Assembly: GCA_021824055.1 (NCBI GenBank)
Contig: JAKALV010000112.1
Span: forward strand, 1 to 9,780
Direction: 5' to 3'
Length of the DNA: 9,780 nt
From: Acidobacteriota bacterium
GTDB taxonomy: Bacteria > Acidobacteriota > Vicinamibacteria > Vicinamibacterales > SCN-69-37
In this document: positions 1 through 5,792 of the stretch, piece by piece
Numbering within the stretch: the stretch's first letter is position 1
How the letters are laid out: each line of letters starts with the position of its first letter
Notes under the pieces: generated by a model
What the model was told of the DNA's origin: nothing
What the model saw: only the letters and a program-made list of their open reading frames with translations
Databases searched by the model: none
Program-made: the position numbers and the translations under genes

Positions 1-1
1 T

Positions 2-412
2 GCGGGGGCCGCGGCGCCGGTCAACGCCGCCGCCCTGCAGTCGCCGAAAGTCCTGTACGACAACGCCTACAGCGACTACGCGGCCACGCGTTACGACCTG
101 GCGGTCCAGGGATTTCAGGCGTATCTCAGGACGTTCCCCAATTCGCCCGACGCCTACATGGCGCAGTTCAACATCGGCGAGTCGTACTACGCGCTCGGCC
201 GCTACCGCGAGGCGGCCCAGGCCTACCGCGAGATGATCGACAATTACAAAACCGCGCCGTGGGTGGCCGACGCATACTACAAGCGCGGCCTGTCGTATCG
301 GGAGCTCGGCATGAAGGACCAGGCGCGCGAAGATTTCCAGTACGTGATCAAGAACTTCCCCGATAACACGCTCGCGCCGCTGGCGAAAGCGGCGCTCGAC
401 AGCATCAAGTAA
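2..412 (+). CDS. cpoB: CpoB/YbgF-type TPR protein, 3' end (partial)
   Basis: This is the C-terminal part of a longer gene. The reading frame is open back to the left edge, and the first ATG at 158 lies inside a TPR repeat, so it is not the true start. About 136 residues are visible. An Ala/Pro-rich linker is followed by three TPR-like helical pairs starting near SPKVLYDNAYSDY, DAYMAQFNIGESYYALGRY and WVADAYYKRGLSYRELG, and the protein ends in a helix with ALDSIK. This is the usual C-terminus of YbgF/CpoB, a periplasmic protein that works with the Tol-Pal system and coordinates outer-membrane constriction with peptidoglycan synthesis. That role is known from the family in enterobacteria. The N-terminal signal peptide and trimerising coiled coil would lie outside the window. 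BamD-like or other periplasmic TPR proteins are the alternative. The TAA stop at 410-412 is followed by an A/C-only tract and then ssb on the same strand. Confidence 0.8.
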   Translation, partial: AGAAAPVNAAALQSPKVLYDNAYSDYAATRYDLAVQGFQAYLRTFPNSPDAYMAQFNIGESYYALGRYREAAQAYREMIDNYKTAPWVADAYYKRGLSYRELGMKDQAREDFQYVIKNFPDNTLAPLAKAALDSIK

Positions 413-444
413 CCACAACCACAACACACCCACACCACCACCAA
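411..444 (+). other. 34-base A/C-only tract between cpoB and ssb
   Basis: From the end of the cpoB stop codon to 444 the plus strand contains only A and C, in irregular CAC, ACC and CAA units. In a genome this rich in G+C such a G-free, T-free run is conspicuous. As RNA it cannot form Watson-Crick pairs with itself, so it would be an open, unstructured stretch upstream of the ssb ribosome-binding site. No -10/-35 promoter or terminator hairpin is recognisable in 413-480. Function is unknown. Confidence 0.55.
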
Positions 445-464
445 TACGCCGGGCATAGACCAGC

Positions 465-472
465 GAGGAGAG
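465..472 (+). promoter_or_regulatory. ribosome-binding site of ssb
   Basis: The purine-rich GAGGAGAG ends 8 bases before the ATG at 481. This is a strong Shine-Dalgarno match at normal spacing, and it fixes the start of ssb. Confidence 0.8.
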
Positions 473-480
473 ACACGACG

Positions 481-945
481 ATGGGCAGCGTGAACAAGGC
501 CATACTGATCGGCAATCTGGGCAAGGATGCGGAACTTCGGTACACGTCGGGCGGAACGCCGGTCGCCTCGTGCCGGATCGCCACGACCGAGCGTTACAAC
601 GACCGCGAAGGCAACAAGAAGGAAGACACCCAGTGGCACGACATCGTCATCTGGGGCAAGACCGCCGAGGCGATCCACACGTATCTCGTGAAGGGCAAAC
701 AGATCTACGTGGAAGGCCGCCTGCAGACGCGCAAGTGGACCGACAAGGAAGGCAAGGACCGCTACAACACCGAAGTGCGCGCCGACCGCGTGGTGCTGCT
801 CGGTGGTGGCGGCGGTGCGGGCGCTGGCGGCGCGCGGCCGCAGTCGCGTGAGCGCTTCGCGGGCGCGCCGGCCGCCGACACGCACGACAACGGCGGCGAC
901 TTCTCGCCGGTCGACACGCCGAACGACGACGATATTCCGTTCTAG
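481..945 (+). CDS. ssb: single-stranded DNA-binding protein SSB
   Basis: SSB coats single-stranded DNA during replication, repair and recombination and recruits partner proteins through its acidic C-terminal tip. The 154-residue protein has the OB fold at about residues 1-107, beginning SVNKAILIGNLGKDAELRY. It includes the DNA-stacking aromatics W52, W58 and W86 (in TRKWTDKEGKDRYNTEVR) that match the E. coli W54, F60 and W88 positions. A Gly-rich, low-complexity linker at about 108-135 follows, and then the canonical acidic tail with DDDIPF at the very end. Length and architecture are normal for bacterial homotetrameric SSB. The start is fixed by the GAGGAGAG ribosome-binding site 8 bases upstream. 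It lies 68 bases downstream of cpoB on the same strand and converges on the cupin gene at 1077. No Cys or other unusual insertion is seen. Confidence 0.97.
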   Translation: MGSVNKAILIGNLGKDAELRYTSGGTPVASCRIATTERYNDREGNKKEDTQWHDIVIWGKTAEAIHTYLVKGKQIYVEGRLQTRKWTDKEGKDRYNTEVRADRVVLLGGGGGAGAGGARPQSRERFAGAPAADTHDNGGDFSPVDTPNDDDIPF

Positions 946-1076
946 CAGTATTCAGTTCGGTGTCGTGTCGTCCACAGTTCAAGGTCCACAGTCCAAGGTC
1001 ACGCGTCGTCCTCGGGTCCTGTGGGTCCCGGGTCCCCGGTCCGCTCGGCCTTTCCTGGCCAGGCTGAAGCGCGGCC
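946..1076. other. convergent intergenic spacer, no gene
   Basis: This 131-base spacer separates the stops of ssb (plus) and the cupin gene (minus). It holds the GTCC repeat array described separately. In 1040-1076 there is a short GGCC/GGCC pairing around CCTGGCCAGG but no T-tract, so I do not call an intrinsic terminator on either strand. No ORF with a plausible protein is seen. Confidence 0.6.
969..1043 (+). repeat. degenerate heptad repeat array with GTCC core
   Basis: The clearest part is a 14-base tandem pair, TCCACAGTTCAAGG at 971-984 and TCCACAGTCCAAGG at 985-998, differing at one position. Each 14-mer is itself two diverged 7-mers. NGTCC-like cores fall at 969, 976, 983, 990 and 997, exactly 7 bases apart. 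After an irregular stretch, GGTCC cores recur at 1015, 1024, 1031 and 1038, including two adjacent copies of GGGTCCC at 1023-1029 and 1030-1036. The array lies wholly inside the spacer between two convergent genes and does not touch coding sequence. Confidence 0.7.
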
Positions 1077-1427
1077 CTACGTCTTGCGCCCGTACCTGTC
1101 TTCGAGGCGGACCACGTCGTCGAGCTCCGGCGTGGACGCTTCGAGGATGTCCGACTCCTCGATCGCCGTCATCCGGTGGATGGTCGGCGGCGTGACGTGC
1201 ACGGACTCGCCCGGCAGCATCTCGCGGCCTTCCAGTTTCCCGTTCACATCCATCTCGAACAGGATCTTGCCCGACCAGACGTGGATCACTTCATCCTTCT
1301 GGTTGTGGTACTGGAGGCTCAGGGCGTGGCCCTTGTTGATGTGGATCACCTTGCCCACGTAGCGATCCGTCTTCGCCCAATGGATCTCGTAGCCCCAGGG
1401 CTTCTCCACTCGCGTCACATCACTCAT
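1077..1427 (-). CDS. small cupin, phosphomannose isomerase type II-like
   Basis: This 116-residue protein is a single cupin barrel. It resembles the C-terminal isomerase domain of bifunctional ManC/AlgA and stand-alone mannose-6-phosphate isomerase-like cupins. The N-terminal VEKPWGYEIHWAKTDRY is typical of that group. Motif 1 is GHALSLQYHNQKDE followed by VIHVWSGK, and motif 2 is PGESVHVTPPTIHRM. Likely metal ligands are Q39, H41, E46 and H84, matching the Q-x-H...E...H pattern of phosphomannose isomerases and not the classic H-x-H. The start ATG at 1427 sits one base after the ptsI stop, with AAAGGGAA about 7 bases upstream inside ptsI, so translation is probably coupled. It is the last gene of the operon. 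A sugar-phosphate or nucleotide-sugar role is plausible, but the substrate cannot be told from sequence. Full PMI activity is uncertain for a lone domain. Confidence 0.85.
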   Translation of the reverse strand: MSDVTRVEKPWGYEIHWAKTDRYVGKVIHINKGHALSLQYHNQKDEVIHVWSGKILFEMDVNGKLEGREMLPGESVHVTPPTIHRMTAIEESDILEASTPELDDVVRLEDRYGRKT

Positions 1428-1428
1428 C

Positions 1429-3183
1429 TCAGTTCCCTTTCAGGCCCGTGGCGTGCGCATGCATGGCATCCGCGACGGGGATCAACAACTCATGCACCAT
1501 CTGCGCGGACGACGCCCGCACGGCCCGGCGCGCCAGCAACCGCGCCGCGCGGCTGTCGATGGTCAAGAGCGCGCGCTTGATCACCGGAATCGACGACGGC
1601 GTCATGCTGAACTGACGAAACCCCAGCCCCACCAGGAGCGCCACCAGCAGCGGATCCGCCGCCATTTCGCCGCACACCGACAGCGGCCGCTTCTCCGCCC
1701 GCGCCCCGACGGCCACCAGCCGCAGCAACCGCAGGACCGCCGGCGCCATCGGCTCGTAATGTCCCGCCAGGCGTTCGTCCGTGCGATCCACCGCCAAAGT
1801 GTACTGGATGAGGTCGTTCGTGCCGACGCTCAGGAAGTCCGCGTTGCGCGCGAGCGCGTCGGTCGTCAGCGCCGCGGCCGGCACTTCGATCATCGCGCCG
1901 ATGGGGATGCCCGCCAGTTGGTCCGACAGCCCCGCTTCGCGCGCGATCTCCACGATCATGTGGCGCGCCACCCGCATTTCGTCCGACGAGGTGACGAACG
2001 GCAACAGAATCCGCAGCGTGCCGCTCGCGGACGCGCGGATGAGCGCGCGGATCTGCGCGCGGAAACGGTCGTCATGCTGCAGGCCCGCGCGGATCCCGCG
2101 CAGGCCGAAGCGGTCGCGATGTCCGCCGGTGCGCCATGCGCCCGTGCCCCGCTCCTCGCCGGCGTCGAATGTGCGGATCGTCACCGGGCGCGGCGCCATG
2201 GCGGACAGCAGGCCGCGATAGACGGCCGTCTGCACCTCTTCGGCCGCGCCGTCGGGGTGTCCCGCGTCGAGCAGGAACTCGGAGCGATAGAGGCCGATCC
2301 CTTCGGCGCCGGCGTCGATGACGCGCGCGATCTCGTCGGCGATTTCCAGATTGGCTTCAAGAATCACGCGCTCGCCGTCGGCGGTGACGGCCACCTTGCC
2401 GCTCAGATCGTCGAACGCCGCCAGCGCGGCGCGCGCCAACTCCGCCCGCTGCATCCAGCGTTCCTGCGTTTCGTCCGTGGGCTCGACGACCACTTCGCCC
2501 GACGTGCCGTCGATCGCGAGCAGCTGGCCCGGCGTGATCGCCTGCGACGCGCCGCTCAGGCCGATCACCACCGGCACGCCCAGCGAGCGCGCCAGAATCA
2601 CGGTGTGGTGGGTCGGGCTGCCCACTTCGCAGATAAGGCCGCGCACGCGCGTCCAGTCGAGCTGCGCCGCCACCGAGGCGGGCAACTCGCGCGCCACGAC
2701 GATCACCGGCGGATCCAGCTCGTCGATCAGATCCACCAGCGGGTCGCGGTCGGGCCGGAGATTGCGCTGGAGGCGGCCGCTGACGTCCGCGAGGTCGCCG
2801 ACGCGTTCCGACAGCCAGGCGTCGCCTTCGCGGGCGAACACGTCGTGCAGTTCCTGAATCGCCCGCTGCAGCGCCCAGTCCGCGTTGATGCGCTCGGTGC
2901 GGATCAACACGTCGGCGCGCGAGACCAGCAGCGGATCGTCGAGCATCAGCAGCTGCGCGGCGAAGATCGACGCCTGCGCGGCGCCGACCGTGCGCGACAC
3001 GCGCGACGAGATCTCCTCGAGCTGCTGGCGCGTGCGATCGCGGGCGGAGCGCAGCCGCTGGCGCTCGCGCTCGACGCCGCTGGCGGCCAGCCGGTACCGC
3101 ACATCGTGCGCGTCGCGCGCCGCGACCACGGCGCGCCCGACGGCCACGCCCGCCGCCACGCCGCGGCCGTTGTACTTCGTCAT
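1429..3183 (-). CDS. ptsI: PTS enzyme I (PEP-protein phosphotransferase)
   Basis: Enzyme I takes phosphate from phosphoenolpyruvate and passes it to His15 of HPr, in the cytoplasm. The protein is 584 residues, near the usual 570-580. The N-terminal HPr-binding and swivelling phospho-His domain spans about 1-225, with the active-site region SPTHHTVILARSLGVPVVIG. H193 aligns with the catalytic His of E. coli EI. The C-terminal PEP-binding TIM barrel follows, with GLYRSEFL (R300), TIRTFD (R337), the signature GTNDLIQYTLAVDR at 454-467 and SVCGEMA with C504 as the expected proton-donor Cys. One divergent stretch lies at about 341-360, after TIRTFDAG, where family members usually have GGDK and an NP before the G-x-R-x-I-R. 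The ATG overlaps the HPr stop by 4 bases (ATGA), and GAGGA lies 6 bases upstream. The TGA is one base before the cupin ATG. Confidence 0.96.
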   Translation of the reverse strand: MTKYNGRGVAAGVAVGRAVVAARDAHDVRYRLAASGVERERQRLRSARDRTRQQLEEISSRVSRTVGAAQASIFAAQLLMLDDPLLVSRADVLIRTERINADWALQRAIQELHDVFAREGDAWLSERVGDLADVSGRLQRNLRPDRDPLVDLIDELDPPVIVVARELPASVAAQLDWTRVRGLICEVGSPTHHTVILARSLGVPVVIGLSGASQAITPGQLLAIDGTSGEVVVEPTDETQERWMQRAELARAALAAFDDLSGKVAVTADGERVILEANLEIADEIARVIDAGAEGIGLYRSEFLLDAGHPDGAAEEVQTAVYRGLLSAMAPRPVTIRTFDAGEERGTGAWRTGGHRDRFGLRGIRAGLQHDDRFRAQIRALIRASASGTLRILLPFVTSSDEMRVARHMIVEIAREAGLSDQLAGIPIGAMIEVPAAALTTDALARNADFLSVGTNDLIQYTLAVDRTDERLAGHYEPMAPAVLRLLRLVAVGARAEKRPLSVCGEMAADPLLVALLVGLGFRQFSMTPSSIPVIKRALLTIDSRAARLLARRAVRASSAQMVHELLIPVADAMHAHATGLKGN

Positions 3184-3449
3184 GCCGGGTCCTCGAATCC
3201 GCGCGCGGTCAGCGACGCGAGGGCCTCGACGGCCGCCACCTCATCGGGCCCGTCGGCTCTGATGATCAGCGTCGTGCCCCGCGCGGCCGCCAGCAGCAGC
3301 AGGCCGAGAATGCTCTTGCCGTCCACCATGCGGGTGCCGCGGCCGACCTGAATCTGCGAGGCGAACCGGCCGGCCACGTGCACGAATCGCGCGGCCGCCC
3401 GCGCATGCAGGCCGAGGGGATTGACGACGGGCGCGTGGCGCTCGACCAT
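3180..3449 (-). CDS. ptsH: PTS phosphocarrier protein HPr
   Basis: HPr shuttles phosphate between enzyme I and EIIA proteins. The 89-residue protein matches the family length. NPLGLHARAAARFV carries the phosphorylated His at position 15 with Arg17. VDGKSILGLLLLAA carries Ser at position 46, the site of regulatory phosphorylation by HPr kinase. Many proteobacterial NPr/HPr proteins in the rpoN region are not substrates of HprK. Here both sites are kept and hprK is in the same operon, which supports dual phosphorylation. The ATG at 3449 comes 15 bases after the EIIA stop, with only weak GGGCCGGA-like Shine-Dalgarno complementarity, so coupling to EIIA translation is likely. Its TGA overlaps the ptsI ATG by 4 bases. 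Confidence 0.96.
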   Translation of the reverse strand: MVERHAPVVNPLGLHARAAARFVHVAGRFASQIQVGRGTRMVDGKSILGLLLLAAARGTTLIIRADGPDEVAAVEALASLTARGFEDPA

Positions 3450-3464
3450 GCCCGCGGTCCGGCC

Positions 3465-3905
3465 CTAGCGCGGCGCGAGGTCGGCATCGCCTCGCAGCAG
3501 GTCGGACGCCACGCGAATCGCCACGCGCCCGTGCTCGCAGATCTCCCGCGCGAGCGCCACCAGGTCGCCCGTCGCGGGCGCCTTCGCCAGCTTGATCAGC
3601 ATGGGCAGGTTCGCGCCGGTCAGCACTTCGACGCGGCCGGCCTCGAGAAAGGAGAGGCCCAGGTTGGACGGCGTGCCCCCGAACATGTCCGTGAGGAGCA
3701 GCACGCCCCGGCCCTGGTCCACCTTGCCGATCGCGCGTTCGATCTCCGCATGGGCCACCGTCACGTCGTCATGCCACCCGATCGAGACCGCCGTAAAACC
3801 CGGCAGATCACCGACGATCATCTCGGCCGCGTTGAGCAACTCCGTGGCGAACTGCCCATGGCTGATGACGACAACGCCGACGGTGGGAGCGGGTGTAGTG
3901 GGCAT
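3465..3905 (-). CDS. PTS EIIA component, mannose family
   Basis: This 146-residue protein is a free-standing EIIA domain of the mannose/sorbose family. It receives phosphate from HPr on a His near the N-terminus. The motif GVVVISHGQFATELLNAAE places the active His at H16. LLTDMFGGTPSN at about 70-81 is the conserved active-site Asp loop of the family. No EIIB, EIIC or EIID gene is present in the window, so its phosphorylation state probably serves as a signal and not for sugar uptake (inference). In proteobacteria this operon position is often held by ptsN (EIIA-Ntr), which belongs to an unrelated fold. The ATG at 3905 is preceded by GAGAGGA 5 bases upstream, overlapping the rapZ stop codon, with 10 bases between the two genes. 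It ends in TAG 15 bases before HPr. Confidence 0.93.
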   Translation of the reverse strand: MPTTPAPTVGVVVISHGQFATELLNAAEMIVGDLPGFTAVSIGWHDDVTVAHAEIERAIGKVDQGRGVLLLTDMFGGTPSNLGLSFLEAGRVEVLTGANLPMLIKLAKAPATGDLVALAREICEHGRVAIRVASDLLRGDADLAPR

Positions 3906-3915
3906 GGCAGTCCTC

Positions 3916-4824
3916 TCAGCGGGCGACGCCGCCGATTTCGCGATGGCGCAGGCGCACCTGCGCGCCCGGCACGTCCTTCAGCCGCTCCGCGAGCGCCTCG
4001 GCGATCGCGACCGATCGGTGCTGCCCGCCCGTGCAGCCGATCGCCACGGTGAGGTACGCCTTGCCCTCCGCGAGATACTGCGGCAGCAGGAACTTCAGGA
4101 GCGCCGTTGTGAGCTTCAGAAATTGCCGCGCGGGTTTCTGGACGAGCACGTAGCGCGACACGCGCCGGTCCTGTCCCGTCAGCGGGCGGAGTTCCGGCAC
4201 GAAATGCGGATTGGTCAGGAACCGCACGTCGAACAGCAGGTCGGCGTCCATCGGCACGCCGCCGCGAAATCCGAAGCTCATGACGTTGACCGTGAGCGGC
4301 ACGGGAGCGTCGCTGCCCAGCGCGAAGGCCACCACCGCCCGCCGCAGGTCGTGCACGTTCAGATGCGACGTGTCGATGACCTTGTCGGCCAGCCGGCGGA
4401 TGCCCGAGAGGACGCGGCGTTCCTCGCGCAGCCCTTCCTTGGCGGAGCGCGTCGGGGCCAACGGATGGGGCCGCCGCGTTTCGCTGAAGCGGCGCACCAG
4501 CATGGCCTCATCGGCTTCGAGGAACAGCAGCTTTGGCTCGAGGCTCTTGCGCCGTTTCAACCGCCGGTAGATTTTCGGAAACGCGGACAGCGACTCGCCT
4601 TCCCGCACGTCGATGACCACGGCCGCGCGCGTGATGTCGCCGCGCGTCTGGGCCAGGTCCGCGAAGGTCGGGATCAGCGGCACGGGCAGGTTGTCGACGC
4701 AGAAGAATCCCAGGTCCTCGAGCGCCCGGATCGCCTGCGACTTGCCCGCGCCCGAGAAGCCGGTCACCACCACGAAATGCGGCGCCCGCGCCAAAGGGGG
4801 TTTCGCGCGCCGGCGGGCGGTCAC
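3916..4824 (-). CDS. rapZ: RapZ/YvcJ-type P-loop nucleotide-binding protein
   Basis: With a GTG start at 4824 the protein is 302 residues, close to the ~285-300 of the family. The frame is open much further upstream to 5292, but that extension lies antisense-free inside hprK and has no family similarity. The GTG overlaps the hprK stop by 4 bases (GTGA), and AAGGAG sits 10 bases upstream. Walker A is GFSGAGKS at 22-29, followed by FFCVDNLP at 40-47. The C-terminal domain has MSFGFRGGVP, DVRFLTNPHF, TGQDRRV and GCTGGQHRSV (263-272), the diagnostic RapZ blocks. In E. coli RapZ binds glucosamine-6-phosphate and small RNAs to control GlmS, the first step of amino-sugar synthesis. In Bacillus, YvcJ hydrolyses nucleotides. 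Whether this homologue binds RNA is not known from sequence. It lies between hprK and EIIA(Man), as in many rpoN operons. Confidence 0.95.
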   Translation of the reverse strand: MTARRRAKPPLARAPHFVVVTGFSGAGKSQAIRALEDLGFFCVDNLPVPLIPTFADLAQTRGDITRAAVVIDVREGESLSAFPKIYRRLKRRKSLEPKLLFLEADEAMLVRRFSETRRPHPLAPTRSAKEGLREERRVLSGIRRLADKVIDTSHLNVHDLRRAVVAFALGSDAPVPLTVNVMSFGFRGGVPMDADLLFDVRFLTNPHFVPELRPLTGQDRRVSRYVLVQKPARQFLKLTTALLKFLLPQYLAEGKAYLTVAIGCTGGQHRSVAIAEALAERLKDVPGAQVRLRHREIGGVAR

Positions 4825-5792
4825 AGCTCGTCTTCTCCTTCGGCGTCGCGCTCGGCCAACGACTCGAGGCGGCGTTCGAGCCGCTCGGCCAGCAGCTTGG
4901 CGGCATGACGGCCGCGCGACCGCACCAACTGGTTGCGCGCGGCCACCTCGACGAGCATCGCGAGGTTGCGTCCCGGCGCCACGGGCATGCGGATCAGCGG
5001 AACCTTCACCCCCAGCAGGTCCTGCGTTTCGGTATCCAGTCCCAACCGGTCGTACTCCCGGCCCGCTTCCCATCGCTCGAGCTGGACCACCAACTCCACG
5101 CGCTTGGACGACCGCGTGGCGGAAATGCCGAAGAGGTCGCCCACGTTGATCAGGCCGAGCCCGCGGATCTCGATGTGATTGCGCGTCAACTCCGGGCACG
5201 TCCCGATCAGCACCGACTGCGCGCGGCAGCGCACTTCGACGGTATCGTCGGCCACCAGGCGGTGCCCGCGCACCACCAGGTCCAGCGCGCATTCACTCTT
5301 GCCGATGCCGCTCTCCCCCGCGATGAAGACGCCGAGTCCGAGGATGTCCATCAGGACGCCGTGCCGGATTTCCCGGGGCGCGAGCTGATCTTCCAGATGC
5401 GCCGTCAGGCGCGCGATGGCGACCGGCGTGGCGAGCGCGGTGCGCAGCAGCGGCACGCCGGCGCGCTCGGCCTCGGCGATCATTTCGGCGGGCGCGTCGA
5501 ATCCGCTCGTCACGAGCACGCACGGAATGTCGCGGGCGAACAGGCGCCGGAGCGAGCCCGTGCGCGTGTCCAGGTTCATCCGCTCGAGAAACCGGATCTC
5601 GCTTTCGCCGAACACCAGCACGCGGCCGGCGCGCAAGTATTCGTCGAAGCCCGCCAGCGCGAGGCCGGTCTTCTGGATGTACGGCAGCGTGATCCGCCGG
5701 TCGAGACCCGCCGAGCCCGCCAGCAGGTCGGCCTCGAGGCCCGATCCCGCGCCACGCGCGCCGAGCAGCGAGCCGACGGTGGCGCCGCTCAT
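4821..5792 (-). CDS. hprK: HPr kinase/phosphorylase
   Basis: HprK phosphorylates HPr on Ser46 with ATP or PPi and also removes that phosphate, setting how much HPr is available to the PTS. The protein is 323 residues, the usual size. The N-terminal domain (about 1-135) is the variable HprK_N domain. The catalytic domain has RHGVLMDILGLGVFIAG with the conserved His144, Walker A GESGIGKS at 159-166, VADDTVEV with Asp182/183, the HprK signature IEIRGLGLINVGDLFG at 207-222, and the C-terminal VAPGRNLAMLVEVAARN needed for activity in the family. The tail is acidic (EGEDEL). The ATG follows the rpoN TAG with no gap (TAGATG), and AAGGTC lies 9 bases upstream. Its substrate HPr with Ser46 is encoded three genes downstream, so a functional pair is likely. 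Confidence 0.96.
   Translation of the reverse strand: MSGATVGSLLGARGAGSGLEADLLAGSAGLDRRITLPYIQKTGLALAGFDEYLRAGRVLVFGESEIRFLERMNLDTRTGSLRRLFARDIPCVLVTSGFDAPAEMIAEAERAGVPLLRTALATPVAIARLTAHLEDQLAPREIRHGVLMDILGLGVFIAGESGIGKSECALDLVVRGHRLVADDTVEVRCRAQSVLIGTCPELTRNHIEIRGLGLINVGDLFGISATRSSKRVELVVQLERWEAGREYDRLGLDTETQDLLGVKVPLIRMPVAPGRNLAMLVEVAARNQLVRSRGRHAAKLLAERLERRLESLAERDAEGEDEL
4835..4840 (-). promoter_or_regulatory. ribosome-binding site fixing the rapZ GTG start
   Basis: AAGGAG on the minus strand, inside the end of hprK, lies 10 bases before the GTG at 4824-4822. It supports the short rapZ form over the long upstream-open frame. Confidence 0.7.

Noticed and set aside
158..412. 84-residue stand-alone TPR protein starting at 158
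   Set aside because: The same frame continues with TPR-like sequence to the left edge, so this ATG is internal to a longer cpoB-type gene.
633..649. TGGCACG on the plus strand, like half a sigma-54 promoter
   Set aside because: It lacks TTGC at the required spacing and is coding sequence for the conserved WHDIV of SSB.
1037..1076. Possible terminator hairpin between ssb and the cupin gene
   Set aside because: Only 4-6 base-pair stems with a bulge can be drawn, and there is no T-tract on either strand.
1453..3351. 632-codon plus-strand open frame antisense to ptsI and HPr
   Set aside because: It has the same His/Arg/Gln-rich composition with no recognisable fold or ribosome-binding site, and the opposite strand carries well-conserved ptsI and ptsH.
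4825..5292. Upstream extension of rapZ inside hprK (458-residue form)
   Set aside because: The extra residues are an Arg/Gly/Pro-rich frame shadow of hprK. The GTG at 4824 with AAGGAG 10 bases upstream gives the normal family length.
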